Below, in pieces: positions 38,828 to 47,823 of a DNA stretch of 64,000 bases. The notes under the pieces were generated by a model that was given only the letters and a program-made list of their open reading frames with translations, did not search any database and was not told where the DNA came from. Position 1 is the first letter of the stretch, and each line of letters opens with the position of its first letter. The position numbers and the translations under genes were made by a program. Origin of the DNA: Sphingobacteriia bacterium RIFOXYC2_FULL_35_18 (GTDB lineage: Bacteria > Bacteroidota > Bacteroidia > Chitinophagales > Chitinophagaceae); assembly GCA_001829005.1 (NCBI GenBank), contig MIAG01000001.1, forward strand, positions 897,007-961,006, given 5' to 3'.

Positions 38828-39508
38828 TCAAATTTCAAATTTGTATCCTACCCCTTTTACGGTGGTGATGCAGTCTATGCCTAATTTTTGTCTTACTTTT
38901 CTAACATGCACATCAATGGTTCTGTCGCCCACAATTACTTCATTGCCCCAAACTTGAGTGAGGATTTCATTTCTTAAAAAAACCCTTCCAGGTTTCGAAG
39001 CCAGTAAATAAATTAATTCAAATTCCTTCTTAGCCAAAATCACTTCATTTCCATCAACAGAAACTAAAAATTTAACTGGATCTATTGCAATATTGCCAAT
39101 CTGTAATGTTTTACCTGCTTCTTTACTTGTTACCCTTCTGAATAAGGCATTTACTCTGCTTACCAATACTTTAGGGCTGATGGGTTTGCTAATATAATCG
39201 TCAGCTCCTGTTTCAAGTCCTTTAATTTGAGAGCTTTCATCGCTCATAGCGGTTAGAAAAATGATTAGTGTATCTTGAAAGCTGGGCTGGGTTCTTAATA
39301 TCTGACAAACTTCAACCCCATTTTTTCTAGGCATCATGATATCAAGAATAATCAAATCGGGATAGAGTTGTTTGGCTTTCTCTATTGCTTCGTTGCCGTC
39401 CTTAGCCGTATGAACTTGGTAACCCTCTTTTTCTAGGTTGTATCGGATGATTTCTAAGATATCTGGCTCGTCGTCTGCAATTAATATCTGTTTGGCCTTC
39501 CCTTCCAT
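38828..39508 (-). CDS. phoB: OmpR/PhoB-type response regulator
   Basis: The 226 residues comprise a receiver domain (acidic DDE at 12-14, phospho-acceptor D56 in LILDIMMP, Thr in FLTAMSDE, Lys in YISKPIS) and a winged-helix output domain (RNEILTQVWGNEVIVGDRTIDVHVRKVRQKL). The receiver-winged-helix pair with phoR and the neighbouring phosphate transporter genes point to PhoB. A -7 element (TAACTTTG on the minus strand, 39534-39527) lies 19 bp before the ATG. Confidence 0.9.
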   Translation of the reverse strand: MEGKAKQILIADDEPDILEIIRYNLEKEGYQVHTAKDGNEAIEKAKQLYPDLIILDIMMPRKNGVEVCQILRTQPSFQDTLIIFLTAMSDESSQIKGLETGADDYISKPISPKVLVSRVNALFRRVTSKEAGKTLQIGNIAIDPVKFLVSVDGNEVILAKKEFELIYLLASKPGRVFLRNEILTQVWGNEVIVGDRTIDVHVRKVRQKLGIDCITTVKGVGYKFEI

Positions 39509-39525
39509 GTTAACATTCTATTTAC
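39508..39525 (+). promoter_or_regulatory. Candidate PhoB box overlapping the phoB start
   Basis: TGTTAAC-ATTC-TATTTAC, a 7-4-7 direct repeat with 11-bp spacing. It touches the phoB start codon, so binding here would repress rather than activate phoB. It matches the box at 39579-39596 at 14 of 18 positions. Confidence 0.4.
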
Positions 39526-39526
39526 A

Positions 39527-39534
39527 CAAAGTTA
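39527..39534 (-). promoter_or_regulatory. -7 element of phoB
   Basis: Minus-strand TAACTTTG, an exact TAnnTTTG match 19 bp before the phoB ATG. TTG sits 14 bp further upstream, shorter than the usual spacing. Confidence 0.5.
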
Positions 39535-39578
39535 ATTTCATTCAATCGCAATTAGCTCTTTTTGCATTATTATCTAAT

Positions 39579-39596
39579 TGTTAACTGACTGTTTAC
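39579..39596 (+). promoter_or_regulatory. Candidate PhoB box between phoB and the 39614 gene
   Basis: TGTTAAC-TGAC-TGTTTAC, 7-4-7 with 11-bp period, preceded by TATCTAAT as in the box at 37699. It is about 45 bp upstream of the phoB -7 element, a position fit for activation of phoB; it is only 17 bp before the divergent gene. Confidence 0.45.
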
Positions 39597-39613
39597 CTAT
39601 TTTTACACTGAAT

Positions 39614-41785
39614 ATGAATAAACTAATACATACTCTCTTTTTATTATTTGCTTTTAACGGGGTCCTAATTGCTCAGCAAATAGACTCTATTCCTCCAATT
39701 CCTGCAATGCGTCAATTGCATCACGAGTACATAATAAGAACCTTTAGTTCAATCAAAGCATACCCGGCAACAGATAATAAATTGTCTGATGCTGAACTTG
39801 CAATGGTCGCCAATATTATTACTAGGTTAAGAAGCAAAATAGAACTTAGTACTGAAATAGATAATAATGCAAAGTATACTTGGTTAAGGGGTGTTAATGA
39901 TTTATTGCAAGGGTATCTTGCGAATTACCAAAGTAATAAAGTAACTGGTACTCCTTTATCTAATTTATTGAATGCTTATCAGTCTGCAATGAATGAGCAA
40001 TTAACTGGAGGATCAATTGCTCCATTAATGAAGCAACTAGATGTAGAGTCAGCAATTATTTTGACAGACAATTTTGCGCTTGCCACTAATAGAGGAATGT
40101 CTGCAGCAAAGGACAGCATTTTGGTTAAGCAATGCGATCGTAATCCCGATAAAATTTTGCCCATTTTATTTAGAAGTCCTTCAACTGCTTCAGCAGACTC
40201 CTTAATTATTTTAGCAGCTTTTAGAAATCCGGAAGAGTTGTATAGTTATGCTGCAGCGCCCAATCCATTGGGTAAAAAAATTCAATCGATCAATCATCCT
40301 TTTGTGAAGTTGGTTTCAAGGCTCTCCTTAACCAGTACTGGAAGAATGTATTTTCCTTTTTTAGATCAATTGTATACGGGCAAATTGAAAATGGATTCCA
40401 TTACCAAATTTGTTGGGAATGATACTTCTGCAGGTTATTTTAGTTTATTAGTAAGAACTAGAATTGATTATGCTAAAAGAATACAACAGGGCGATACGCC
40501 AATGGCTGCAAAAGTGTTATATAATAAATTAAAAGCTAAAAGCATTGAGTTGTACATAAATGAAATCAATGCATTGCACAACGAAAAAAGTGATTTTGTA
40601 AGATTTAAAAGTATAAGCAAACTGAGTCCTCAAGAATTGTATTACTTGGCCGTTACAGGCGAAGAAGAAATGTATACATCTAGTTTTGTAAATGGGGTAT
40701 ATCCCAGAATTTTTTCTGGAATGAAAAGCCCACGGTCCGATTCTTTATTGGCAATGGTGAATAATGATCAATACAAAAAGTTTATTAAAATTACTGCAGC
40801 GTATAATAAGTTAGACGACTTTCTAGCAAAAATGGATAAGAAAGATGCAGAACAATTGATGAGAGGTTTTGTAAATGGATTAGAGAAAACCAATTCTTTA
40901 GAAGACGCGGTGGACGTGGCAGATTCTTATGCAAGCGTTTACAATCCAGCTCTTAAAAAATTAATGTTGTCTCAAGTTCAATTAGAACTCAAAAGATGTA
41001 TTGGAATAAAAAATAAGAGAGGGCAGGTAATTTATGAATTACTCGAAACTATATTTTCTTCATTAGAGCCTTCTAATAAAATTGACCTATCTGCAAAGTT
41101 GGGCATCATGCCTATTTATGAATTGCCCAATACTTATTTGAAAGACAAAGAAAATGGGAGAGTAGTGATGCAACAGTTTTTTTATGGTGATAAAGACGGA
41201 ATGGTTGTATTCAATGCATTTTTAAATAAATTCAGAAATACCAATTGGAAAATAACTAAGAAATCTCAATGGGTAGAAGTGAGTTCTAGAAAAGGTACAC
41301 CTATTACCATTTACGCAAACCTTCCATTGGATGAAACGGAAGAATTGGATGCCGCATCTCAGGATAGCTTAATTGCTTATTTGCATGAAGAAAAATTGCA
41401 CCCTTCTATTGTTATTCATCGCGGACATAGTTACTATTTAAAACAAACAGTTCATAAAATGCCATCTTCGGCAAAATTGGTTTTATTGGGAAGTTGTGGT
41501 GGTTATCAAAGCTTAAACGAAGTCTTAGAAATAGCTCCAGGTGCACATATCATTTCGTCTAAACAAATTGGTACGGGCATTATTAATCAAGGTTTAATCA
41601 ATGTGATTAGTGAAGAATTAAGGTTGGGGAAGAACTTAAAATGGCCAGCTTTATGGAATAGTTTAGCCATTCGGTTTAGTGGAACAGCCAAAGAAAAGTT
41701 TGACGATTATGTTCCTCCTTACAAAAATTTAGGCGCCATTTTTATTACAGCATTTAATACTTACATGCAGCAAGAGACTGAATAG
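39614..41785 (+). CDS. Large secreted protein with a possible clan CD cysteine-peptidase-like C-terminus
   Basis: About 723 residues from ATG 39614 (MNKLIHTLFLLFAFNGVLIAQ, a signal peptide); the frame is open from 39578. I do not recognise the first ~560 residues, which look mainly alpha-helical. Near the C-terminus a hydrophobic strand leads to IVIHRGHSYYL (H602, H605), and a second strand leads to LVLLGSCGGYQSL (C628), followed by another strand (GAHIISSKQIGTGIIN). His and Cys after hydrophobic strands, 23-26 residues apart, is the arrangement of caspase/separase-type peptidases. The enzyme call is inference. The gene is divergent from phoB with candidate PhoB sites between them. Confidence 0.7.
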   Translation: MNKLIHTLFLLFAFNGVLIAQQIDSIPPIPAMRQLHHEYIIRTFSSIKAYPATDNKLSDAELAMVANIITRLRSKIELSTEIDNNAKYTWLRGVNDLLQGYLANYQSNKVTGTPLSNLLNAYQSAMNEQLTGGSIAPLMKQLDVESAIILTDNFALATNRGMSAAKDSILVKQCDRNPDKILPILFRSPSTASADSLIILAAFRNPEELYSYAAAPNPLGKKIQSINHPFVKLVSRLSLTSTGRMYFPFLDQLYTGKLKMDSITKFVGNDTSAGYFSLLVRTRIDYAKRIQQGDTPMAAKVLYNKLKAKSIELYINEINALHNEKSDFVRFKSISKLSPQELYYLAVTGEEEMYTSSFVNGVYPRIFSGMKSPRSDSLLAMVNNDQYKKFIKITAAYNKLDDFLAKMDKKDAEQLMRGFVNGLEKTNSLEDAVDVADSYASVYNPALKKLMLSQVQLELKRCIGIKNKRGQVIYELLETIFSSLEPSNKIDLSAKLGIMPIYELPNTYLKDKENGRVVMQQFFYGDKDGMVVFNAFLNKFRNTNWKITKKSQWVEVSSRKGTPITIYANLPLDETEELDAASQDSLIAYLHEEKLHPSIVIHRGHSYYLKQTVHKMPSSAKLVLLGSCGGYQSLNEVLEIAPGAHIISSKQIGTGIINQGLINVISEELRLGKNLKWPALWNSLAIRFSGTAKEKFDDYVPPYKNLGAIFITAFNTYMQQETE

Positions 41786-41787
41786 CT

Positions 41788-42426
41788 TTATTGTAAAAAT
41801 GGATTATGCCTCTTCTCGTGCCCAATAGTGGTGGTAAGTCCATGACCTGGGTATACTTTAACATCGTTGGGGAGCGTAAAAAGTTGTTCTCTAATGCTTT
41901 TTAACAACTGTTCATGATTACCACCTGGTAAATCTGTTCTGCCAATACTTTCCCTGAACAACACATCTCCCCCAATAACAAAGCTTTCGAATTCACTGTA
42001 AAAGCAAATACTTGCAGGGGAATGACCTGGGGCAAAAATCACTTTCAGGGCATCATTTCCCAACAAAATGGTATCTCCTGGATGCAGGTATTGTATTGGT
42101 CCATTGTAATTTTCAAAAGGCAATCCCCATTTTTCACCTGATAAGGGAGCCAATTTTAACATTGGCTCTTCATCTGGATGAATACAAAGCGGTGTTTTGA
42201 AAGTTTCATATACCCATTTGTTTCCAAAAACATGGTCCAAATGGCAATGTGTGTTTAACAATTGAACCACTTCAAGCCCAGTTGATTCAATAAATTGAAG
42301 CAATTGTTCTTGTTCTGCGGGGAAATAACAACCAGGATCTATAACAATGGCTTTTTTATGTTCATTGTATAATACATAGGTATTTTCCTGAATTGGACTG
42401 AATGTGAAAACCTTAACCTTTATCAT
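41788..42426 (-). CDS. MBL-fold metallo-hydrolase (glyoxalase II-like)
   Basis: Cytosolic zinc-type hydrolase of 212 residues. The metal motif HxHxDH is present as T-H60-C-H62-L-D64-H65, with later ligands in APGHSPASICFY and YPGHGLTT. Length matches the small YcbL-type hydroxyacylglutathione hydrolase-like group, which acts on thioesters or has unknown substrates. It ends 2 bp from the convergent gene before it and has a short divergent promoter region with the large outer-membrane gene. Confidence 0.9.
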   Translation of the reverse strand: MIKVKVFTFSPIQENTYVLYNEHKKAIVIDPGCYFPAEQEQLLQFIESTGLEVVQLLNTHCHLDHVFGNKWVYETFKTPLCIHPDEEPMLKLAPLSGEKWGLPFENYNGPIQYLHPGDTILLGNDALKVIFAPGHSPASICFYSEFESFVIGGDVLFRESIGRTDLPGGNHEQLLKSIREQLFTLPNDVKVYPGHGLTTTIGHEKRHNPFLQ

Positions 42427-42485
42427 ATACGTATTTTACCTGCTTTTAACGGTAAATGACTAATTTTAAATACCAAAGTTCGGAT

Positions 42486-45400
42486 ATGCAATTGAATAGT
42501 ATTAGTAAAGTAATTTTTTTTCTTGGTTTATTAAGTTCTGCTGCTTTAAGTGCACAGGTTAATAGTGTTGAATTTGGTAAAAACAGAATTCAACATCAGA
42601 AATTTAATTGGAAGTTTTACCAATCTCCCAATTTCAATACCTATGTAACCCAAGGAGGAGTAGAATTGGGCAAATTTGTGAGTCAGGTTGCAGAAGAAGA
42701 ATTAAAATCTATTGAAAATTTTATTGAGTATTCTTTACAACGTAGGGCCAATATTGTCGTGTATAATAATTACAACGACTATAAAAGCAGCAATATTGGT
42801 CTTGGTTCTGATTGGCAAAATTCAGGTGGTGTTACTAAATTGGTGAATAATAAAATCATCGTTTATTTTAATGGCAATCATACCAAGTTAAAAAACCAAG
42901 TAAGAGAAGGAATTGCTAAAGTACTAACAGACAACTTGCTTTTTGGCGACGACATTGGGGAGTTTGCAAGCAACCAAGCTTTATTGGATTTGCCTAAATG
43001 GATGGTAGACGGATATGTTGCCTATGCAGGACAGTCTTGGAGTACAGAAAAAGACGACGAATTAAAAAGCGCCATATTAAGTGGCAGGTATAATTCATTT
43101 TATCAATTTGCATTTGAAAAGCCTTTATTGGCTGGTCATGCATTTTGGAATTATATAGGAGAAAAATATCGTAAGGAAAATATCACTTACTTATTGTATT
43201 TGGCTAGAATGTATAAAAACATCAACAATGCCTGTTTAAGAATTTGTAAGAAAAAATTCAAAGACGTATTGGCCGATTTTATGCAGTTTCAGCAAGATCG
43301 TTACATTAAAGATATTCGCCAAAGAAGAAACCAATTAAAAGGCCAGTTAACAGTTACAGAAGAAATTGGAAAAAAAGATTATTTCAGATTCCAGGCCAAC
43401 CCCAATCCTAGAAGCAATACTTATTCTGTGTTAGAATTTAAAAAGGGTATCTACACAGTTAAACTCATGGAAAATTTTTATGATGAGAAAGTACTATTAA
43501 AGAGTGGGGTTCTTACTAATATGCACGATGTGAATCCAAATTATCCTATAATGGCATGGGATGGGAAGGGATCTAGATTATTGGTGATTTATTGGGAGAA
43601 GGGCAAGATCAACATGTTTGTTTACGACTTAATTGCCCGTTATAAGCGATTCAAACAGACCATTGAAGGCTTTGATCAAATTTTAGATGCAAGCTTTATG
43701 CTTGATGCAAATACCCTCGTATTAAGTGCGGTTAAAAATGGCCACTCCGATATTTACACTTATAAAATTGAAGAACAAAAGGCCACGCAAATTACCAATG
43801 ATATTTACGATGACCTAGATCCAACGCTGGTGTCATTCCCTAATAGAGTTGGCATTATTTTTTCTTCAAATAGACCGGGTAATAATGCTCCCAATAAAGA
43901 CACGGTATTACCTAGCAGGTATCCATTCAATATTTACATGGTAGATATTTTGAATGATAGCAAGGAAAAGCAGATTGCCCAATTAACAAACGTTAAAATG
44001 GGTAATGCGCGTTTCCCTATGCAATACAATACCAATCACTTTACATTTGTTTCTGATGAAAATGGTATTGGAAACAGGTGGGCTGGATTCTTTTCTACTC
44101 AAAGAAATGGCTTAGATACATTGTATTATATAGGGGAAGAAGTACTTAGAAATCCCGCGCCTAAAGAGTTTGATTCTACTTTAACAGCATGGCAAAAACA
44201 AGAGCCCGACAGTGTTAGTTATTTTCAGGTGTACAAAGATTCAACCTATACTTTCCCAATCACCAATTACCAAAGTTCATTATTAGAAACTAGAATTGCA
44301 GGAAACAATGGACAGGTAAGTGAAGTAAGAAGAGAAGGTGATTTTAAGTTCGTATACAAATTGAAAGTGGATGAATTGGCATTGGCAAGAAGAAATGTAA
44401 ATGCCCGCAATACAGAATACGTAAAGAAAGTATTGGACGATAAAAAAATAGCAGAAGGGAAAGCCATCCAATACAACAACAATAAACCAGCCAATGATAC
44501 TGCAAAAAAAGTAGTAGTATTTCAAAATGAATTTGCTGATGAGCTTCCAGATACTAGTTCAAATAATGCTCCTTTGTTAGTTCCTTCCAATCAACAAAGA
44601 CAAAGTAGCTTAACAAAATCAAAATTGTTCGATTATCGTTTAAAATTTAGTTCTGATTATTTGTTAGGTGGTTTTACCAACAATGTTTTAATCAACCGTT
44701 ATCAGCCATATGCAGGTGGATCAGGTCCTATTCAATTAAATAATGGAAATGATTTCAATTTCACTTTCAGGGTAGGTGTAAGTGATTTAATGGAAGACAT
44801 AAAGTTTGTAGCTGGAATGCGTTTTGGAACCAATTTAGCAGACAAAGATTTAATGTTCTCTTTCCAAAACATGCGTAAAAAATTAGATTGGGGTGTTACT
44901 TATTATAGAAGTAATGTTACCAACTTCTTTAATACACAGTTTAATAATATGTTGTACACCAATTTGTATCAGGTGAATGCAACTTACCCTATAAATGAGG
45001 TTAAAAGCATTAGAGCAACCATTGGTTTGCGTTCTGATAGAGGGGTTCTGAAGTCTTATGATAATATTGCTGGGCAGCCTAATCCAAATGCATTGGCTTA
45101 TCAGGATACTGTTTCAAAATTTATTCTATCAAGGATAGAATACGTTCACGATAATACGATTAACCCAACCCAGAATATTTGGAATGGATTACGATATAAA
45201 GTTTACTTAGATGTAAATATGCCAACCTTAAAAACGGCTGTCAATAATGGTAAGCCTACCATGAATTTTGGATTTGATGGAAGGTATTACCATAAAATTT
45301 ACCGCAATTTCATTTGGGCAGGAAGGGTGGCGGCAGACTTCTCTTGGGGTAACCAAAAATTAATTTATTACTTGGGAGGTGTTGATGGATGGATTGGACC

Positions 45401-45860
45401 CAAGTTCAATAATGGGAATCAACCGGCCGCAGATCAAAATTATGCATTCCAATCTTTAGCAGTAAATATGCGTGGTTATACACAAAATATTGCCAACGGT
45501 AATAATGCATTTGTAATAAACAGTGAATTTAGACTACCGCTTTTTGCTACCATTTTCGATAGACCCATTAACAATGCATTCTTACGTAATTTTCAATTGG
45601 TGCAATTTCTAGACTTAGGAACTGCATGGAATGGCAAGTATAATGGAATAAAGCGTCCAGGCGAAGTGATTACCAATAATCAAACACCAGTAGTAGTTAA
45701 AATTGACGCCGGAGGATTAGGGCCTTTTGCGGGTGGATACGGCTTTGGTGTAAGAAGTACTTTGTTGGGTTACTTCATGAAATTTGACGCAGGTTGGCCA
45801 ATGAAAGGTATCTTCAAAGGCGCACCAGTTTACTATTTTGCTTTAGGATTTGATTTCTAA
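42486..45860 (+). CDS. Outer-membrane protein with degenerate peptidase-MA-like domain, TolB-like propeller and C-terminal beta-barrel
   Basis: About 1124 residues from ATG 42486 (MQLNSISKVIFFLGLLSSAALSAQ, signal peptide). The N-terminal region (about 30-280) is like peptidase-MA gluzincins, with LPKWMVDGYVAYAG, but the zinc motif reads REGIAK in place of HExxH, so it is likely inactive. A WD40/PD40-type propeller follows (about 310-560; IIFSSNRPG, FTFVSDENGIG). The last ~400 residues resemble an Omp85-like or surface-antigen barrel, ending with the aromatic YYFALGFDF typical of outer-membrane proteins. It is often annotated TolB-like, but function is unknown. Confidence 0.78.
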   Translation: MQLNSISKVIFFLGLLSSAALSAQVNSVEFGKNRIQHQKFNWKFYQSPNFNTYVTQGGVELGKFVSQVAEEELKSIENFIEYSLQRRANIVVYNNYNDYKSSNIGLGSDWQNSGGVTKLVNNKIIVYFNGNHTKLKNQVREGIAKVLTDNLLFGDDIGEFASNQALLDLPKWMVDGYVAYAGQSWSTEKDDELKSAILSGRYNSFYQFAFEKPLLAGHAFWNYIGEKYRKENITYLLYLARMYKNINNACLRICKKKFKDVLADFMQFQQDRYIKDIRQRRNQLKGQLTVTEEIGKKDYFRFQANPNPRSNTYSVLEFKKGIYTVKLMENFYDEKVLLKSGVLTNMHDVNPNYPIMAWDGKGSRLLVIYWEKGKINMFVYDLIARYKRFKQTIEGFDQILDASFMLDANTLVLSAVKNGHSDIYTYKIEEQKATQITNDIYDDLDPTLVSFPNRVGIIFSSNRPGNNAPNKDTVLPSRYPFNIYMVDILNDSKEKQIAQLTNVKMGNARFPMQYNTNHFTFVSDENGIGNRWAGFFSTQRNGLDTLYYIGEEVLRNPAPKEFDSTLTAWQKQEPDSVSYFQVYKDSTYTFPITNYQSSLLETRIAGNNGQVSEVRREGDFKFVYKLKVDELALARRNVNARNTEYVKKVLDDKKIAEGKAIQYNNNKPANDTAKKVVVFQNEFADELPDTSSNNAPLLVPSNQQRQSSLTKSKLFDYRLKFSSDYLLGGFTNNVLINRYQPYAGGSGPIQLNNGNDFNFTFRVGVSDLMEDIKFVAGMRFGTNLADKDLMFSFQNMRKKLDWGVTYYRSNVTNFFNTQFNNMLYTNLYQVNATYPINEVKSIRATIGLRSDRGVLKSYDNIAGQPNPNALAYQDTVSKFILSRIEYVHDNTINPTQNIWNGLRYKVYLDVNMPTLKTAVNNGKPTMNFGFDGRYYHKIYRNFIWAGRVAADFSWGNQKLIYYLGGVDGWIGPKFNNGNQPAADQNYAFQSLAVNMRGYTQNIANGNNAFVINSEFRLPLFATIFDRPINNAFLRNFQLVQFLDLGTAWNGKYNGIKRPGEVITNNQTPVVVKIDAGGLGPFAGGYGFGVRSTLLGYFMKFDAGWPMKGIFKGAPVYYFALGFDF

Positions 45861-45869
45861 TAGAACTAC

Positions 45870-46664
45870 TTATTTGGCCTGATCGGAGTACCCTTCATTG
45901 GGTACTTCGATATAGGGTTCTCTCAATTCAACAGGAGCTGATTTTTTTCTCACTTTCATATTGAGTAATTCTACTGAGAAAGAAAAAGCCATTGCAAAAT
46001 ATACATAATGCTTTAGGTGTAGTTCATGCGCTTTTTCTGCATTCCAGCCTTCTACCAATAATACCATTCCAATCATCACCAAAAAAGATAAAGCCAACAT
46101 TTTCAAAGTTGGATGCTTGTGTATAAATGAAGAAATATTCGCACTAAATAAAAACATAATTATCATTGCTATGACTACCGCAGCAATCATTACTTCTAAA
46201 TGTTTGGCAGTACCTCCAGCTGTAATGATACTATCAAAACTAAAGACCATATCTATCATGATAATTTGAGCAATACCACTAGCAATACCCAATTCCTTTG
46301 TTTTTCTGCCTGCTAATGCATCTTCTTCTCCTTCTAATTTGTGGTGTATTTCTTTTACTGTTTTATAAATCAAAAACAGTCCTCCACCTAACATTACCAA
46401 ACTTGCTAAGTCAAAATCTTTGCTGAACAAACTAAAGACAGGTTTTCCCTTTTGCGTTAACAACCAACTTAATCCAAATAATAAAATAGTTCTTGTTATA
46501 ATGCCCGTAAACATCCAAATTATTCTTGCGTTCTTTTGAAATGCTTTGGGCATTCTATTCATGATAATGCTTACGAATATTACATTATCTATGCCTAATA
46601 CCACTTCTAGAATGGTTAAGATTAAAAAACTGATTAAACTTTCGGTGGTAAATAAATGTTCCAT
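45870..46664 (-). CDS. TerC-family membrane protein
   Basis: Integral membrane protein of 264 residues with about seven helices. Family signs are the N-terminal LTILEVVLGIDNVIFVSII and the central MIDMVFSFDSIITAGG, both containing the acidic residues that may bind metal. TerC/Alx proteins export manganese or help supply metal to secreted enzymes; which applies here is unknown. It lies 3 bp after pyrD on the same strand and is probably co-transcribed with it. Confidence 0.93.
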   Translation of the reverse strand: MEHLFTTESLISFLILTILEVVLGIDNVIFVSIIMNRMPKAFQKNARIIWMFTGIITRTILLFGLSWLLTQKGKPVFSLFSKDFDLASLVMLGGGLFLIYKTVKEIHHKLEGEEDALAGRKTKELGIASGIAQIIMIDMVFSFDSIITAGGTAKHLEVMIAAVVIAMIIMFLFSANISSFIHKHPTLKMLALSFLVMIGMVLLVEGWNAEKAHELHLKHYVYFAMAFSFSVELLNMKVRKKSAPVELREPYIEVPNEGYSDQAK

Positions 46665-46667
46665 TAA

Positions 46668-47774
46668 TTATTTTTTTTCAGCTAAGTATTTACAAATATT
46701 TTTTACAATGGACGGGCCTTCATAAACAAAGCCAGTCCAAACTTGAACCAAAGAAGCTCCAGCAGAAAATTTCTCTTCTGCGTCTGCACCTGTAAAGATT
46801 CCTCCGCTTGCAATAATAGGAACTTTACCGGCTGTTTGAGTTGAAATATATTGTACTATTTCTGTAGATCTTTTTTGTACTGGTTTACCGCTTAAACCAC
46901 CCATGCCAATAGATTCGCTTAGTAAAGCAGAAGTAGCACTTAAATTGGATCGATCTAGCGTGGTATTGGTTGCAACTAAACCACTTAGATTCATCGATAA
47001 AGAGAGGTCAACAATATCATCTAGTTGTTCTTTTGTAAGATCAGGTGCAATTTTTAATAAAAGCGGTTTAGGTTTTTTCTTCCCAGCATTATGGTGTTGC
47101 AATTCGCTAAAGATTTTTGTAAGCGCATCTTTTTCTTGCAAAGCCCTAAGACCAGGCGTATTGGGTGAACTTACATTAACCACAAAATAATCTACCTGAT
47201 CATGCAATTCATTGAAACAAATGCTGTAATCTTTCCAAGCATCTTCGTTGGGCGTTATTTTATTTTTACCAATATTACCCCCGATGATTAAATCGCCCAC
47301 TGATTTGCCCCTGCTATTCCAATTAATTAATCTTTCTTTTACAGCAGCTACTCCTTCATTATTAAAGCCCATTCTATTGATCAATGCCTTATCTGCAGGC
47401 AGTCTGAATAGTCTTGGTAAATCATTACCAGGTTGACCTTTTGGCGTAACAGTACCAATTTCAACAAAGCCAAAACCAAGTGCTTCTAATTCATGCAAAT
47501 AGGCCGCATTTTTATCGAAACCTGCACCTAACCCTACTGGGTTTGGAAAGTGAAGCCCCATCACATCTTTGGCTAGAGAAGTGGGTTTATATTGAAATAG
47601 ATTTTTTACAATCGTTTCTCCAATCCCCAAAGTAGTAGCCATTTTAAGGCAATTCATTGAAAAATAATGCACTTTTTCAGGTGGAGCTTTAAAGAGTATG
47701 TTTCTGAGTAAAGTATACAATGTGTTATTTTTTGCGAAAATACCCCGAAAGCCCCATTTAAAATTTAGTTGCAT
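46668..47774 (-). CDS. pyrD: Dihydroorotate dehydrogenase (quinone), class 2
   Basis: Fourth step of pyrimidine synthesis, oxidising dihydroorotate with quinone at the inner membrane. The 368 residues from ATG 47774 contain an N-terminal amphipathic segment (about 15-45) typical of class 2, the FMN-binding TIM barrel, the catalytic Ser in NVSSPNTPGLRALQ, GLVATNTTLDRS and the GGIFTGADAEEK phosphate-binding region. A TTG two codons upstream is less likely. Class is set by the Ser base and the N-terminal extension. Confidence 0.96.
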   Translation of the reverse strand: MQLNFKWGFRGIFAKNNTLYTLLRNILFKAPPEKVHYFSMNCLKMATTLGIGETIVKNLFQYKPTSLAKDVMGLHFPNPVGLGAGFDKNAAYLHELEALGFGFVEIGTVTPKGQPGNDLPRLFRLPADKALINRMGFNNEGVAAVKERLINWNSRGKSVGDLIIGGNIGKNKITPNEDAWKDYSICFNELHDQVDYFVVNVSSPNTPGLRALQEKDALTKIFSELQHHNAGKKKPKPLLLKIAPDLTKEQLDDIVDLSLSMNLSGLVATNTTLDRSNLSATSALLSESIGMGGLSGKPVQKRSTEIVQYISTQTAGKVPIIASGGIFTGADAEEKFSAGASLVQVWTGFVYEGPSIVKNICKYLAEKK

Positions 47775-47797
47775 AAACAACTTTTAATCATTTTTAC

Positions 47798-47805
47798 TAC
47801 ATTTG
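47798..47805 (+). promoter_or_regulatory. -7 element upstream of the thiolase gene
   Basis: TACATTTG matches TAnnTTTG, 18 bp before the thiolase ATG. A TTG at 47769-47771 is 26 bp upstream, slightly beyond the usual spacing. Confidence 0.45.
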
Positions 47806-47823
47806 GATGATTAAATCAAGTTT

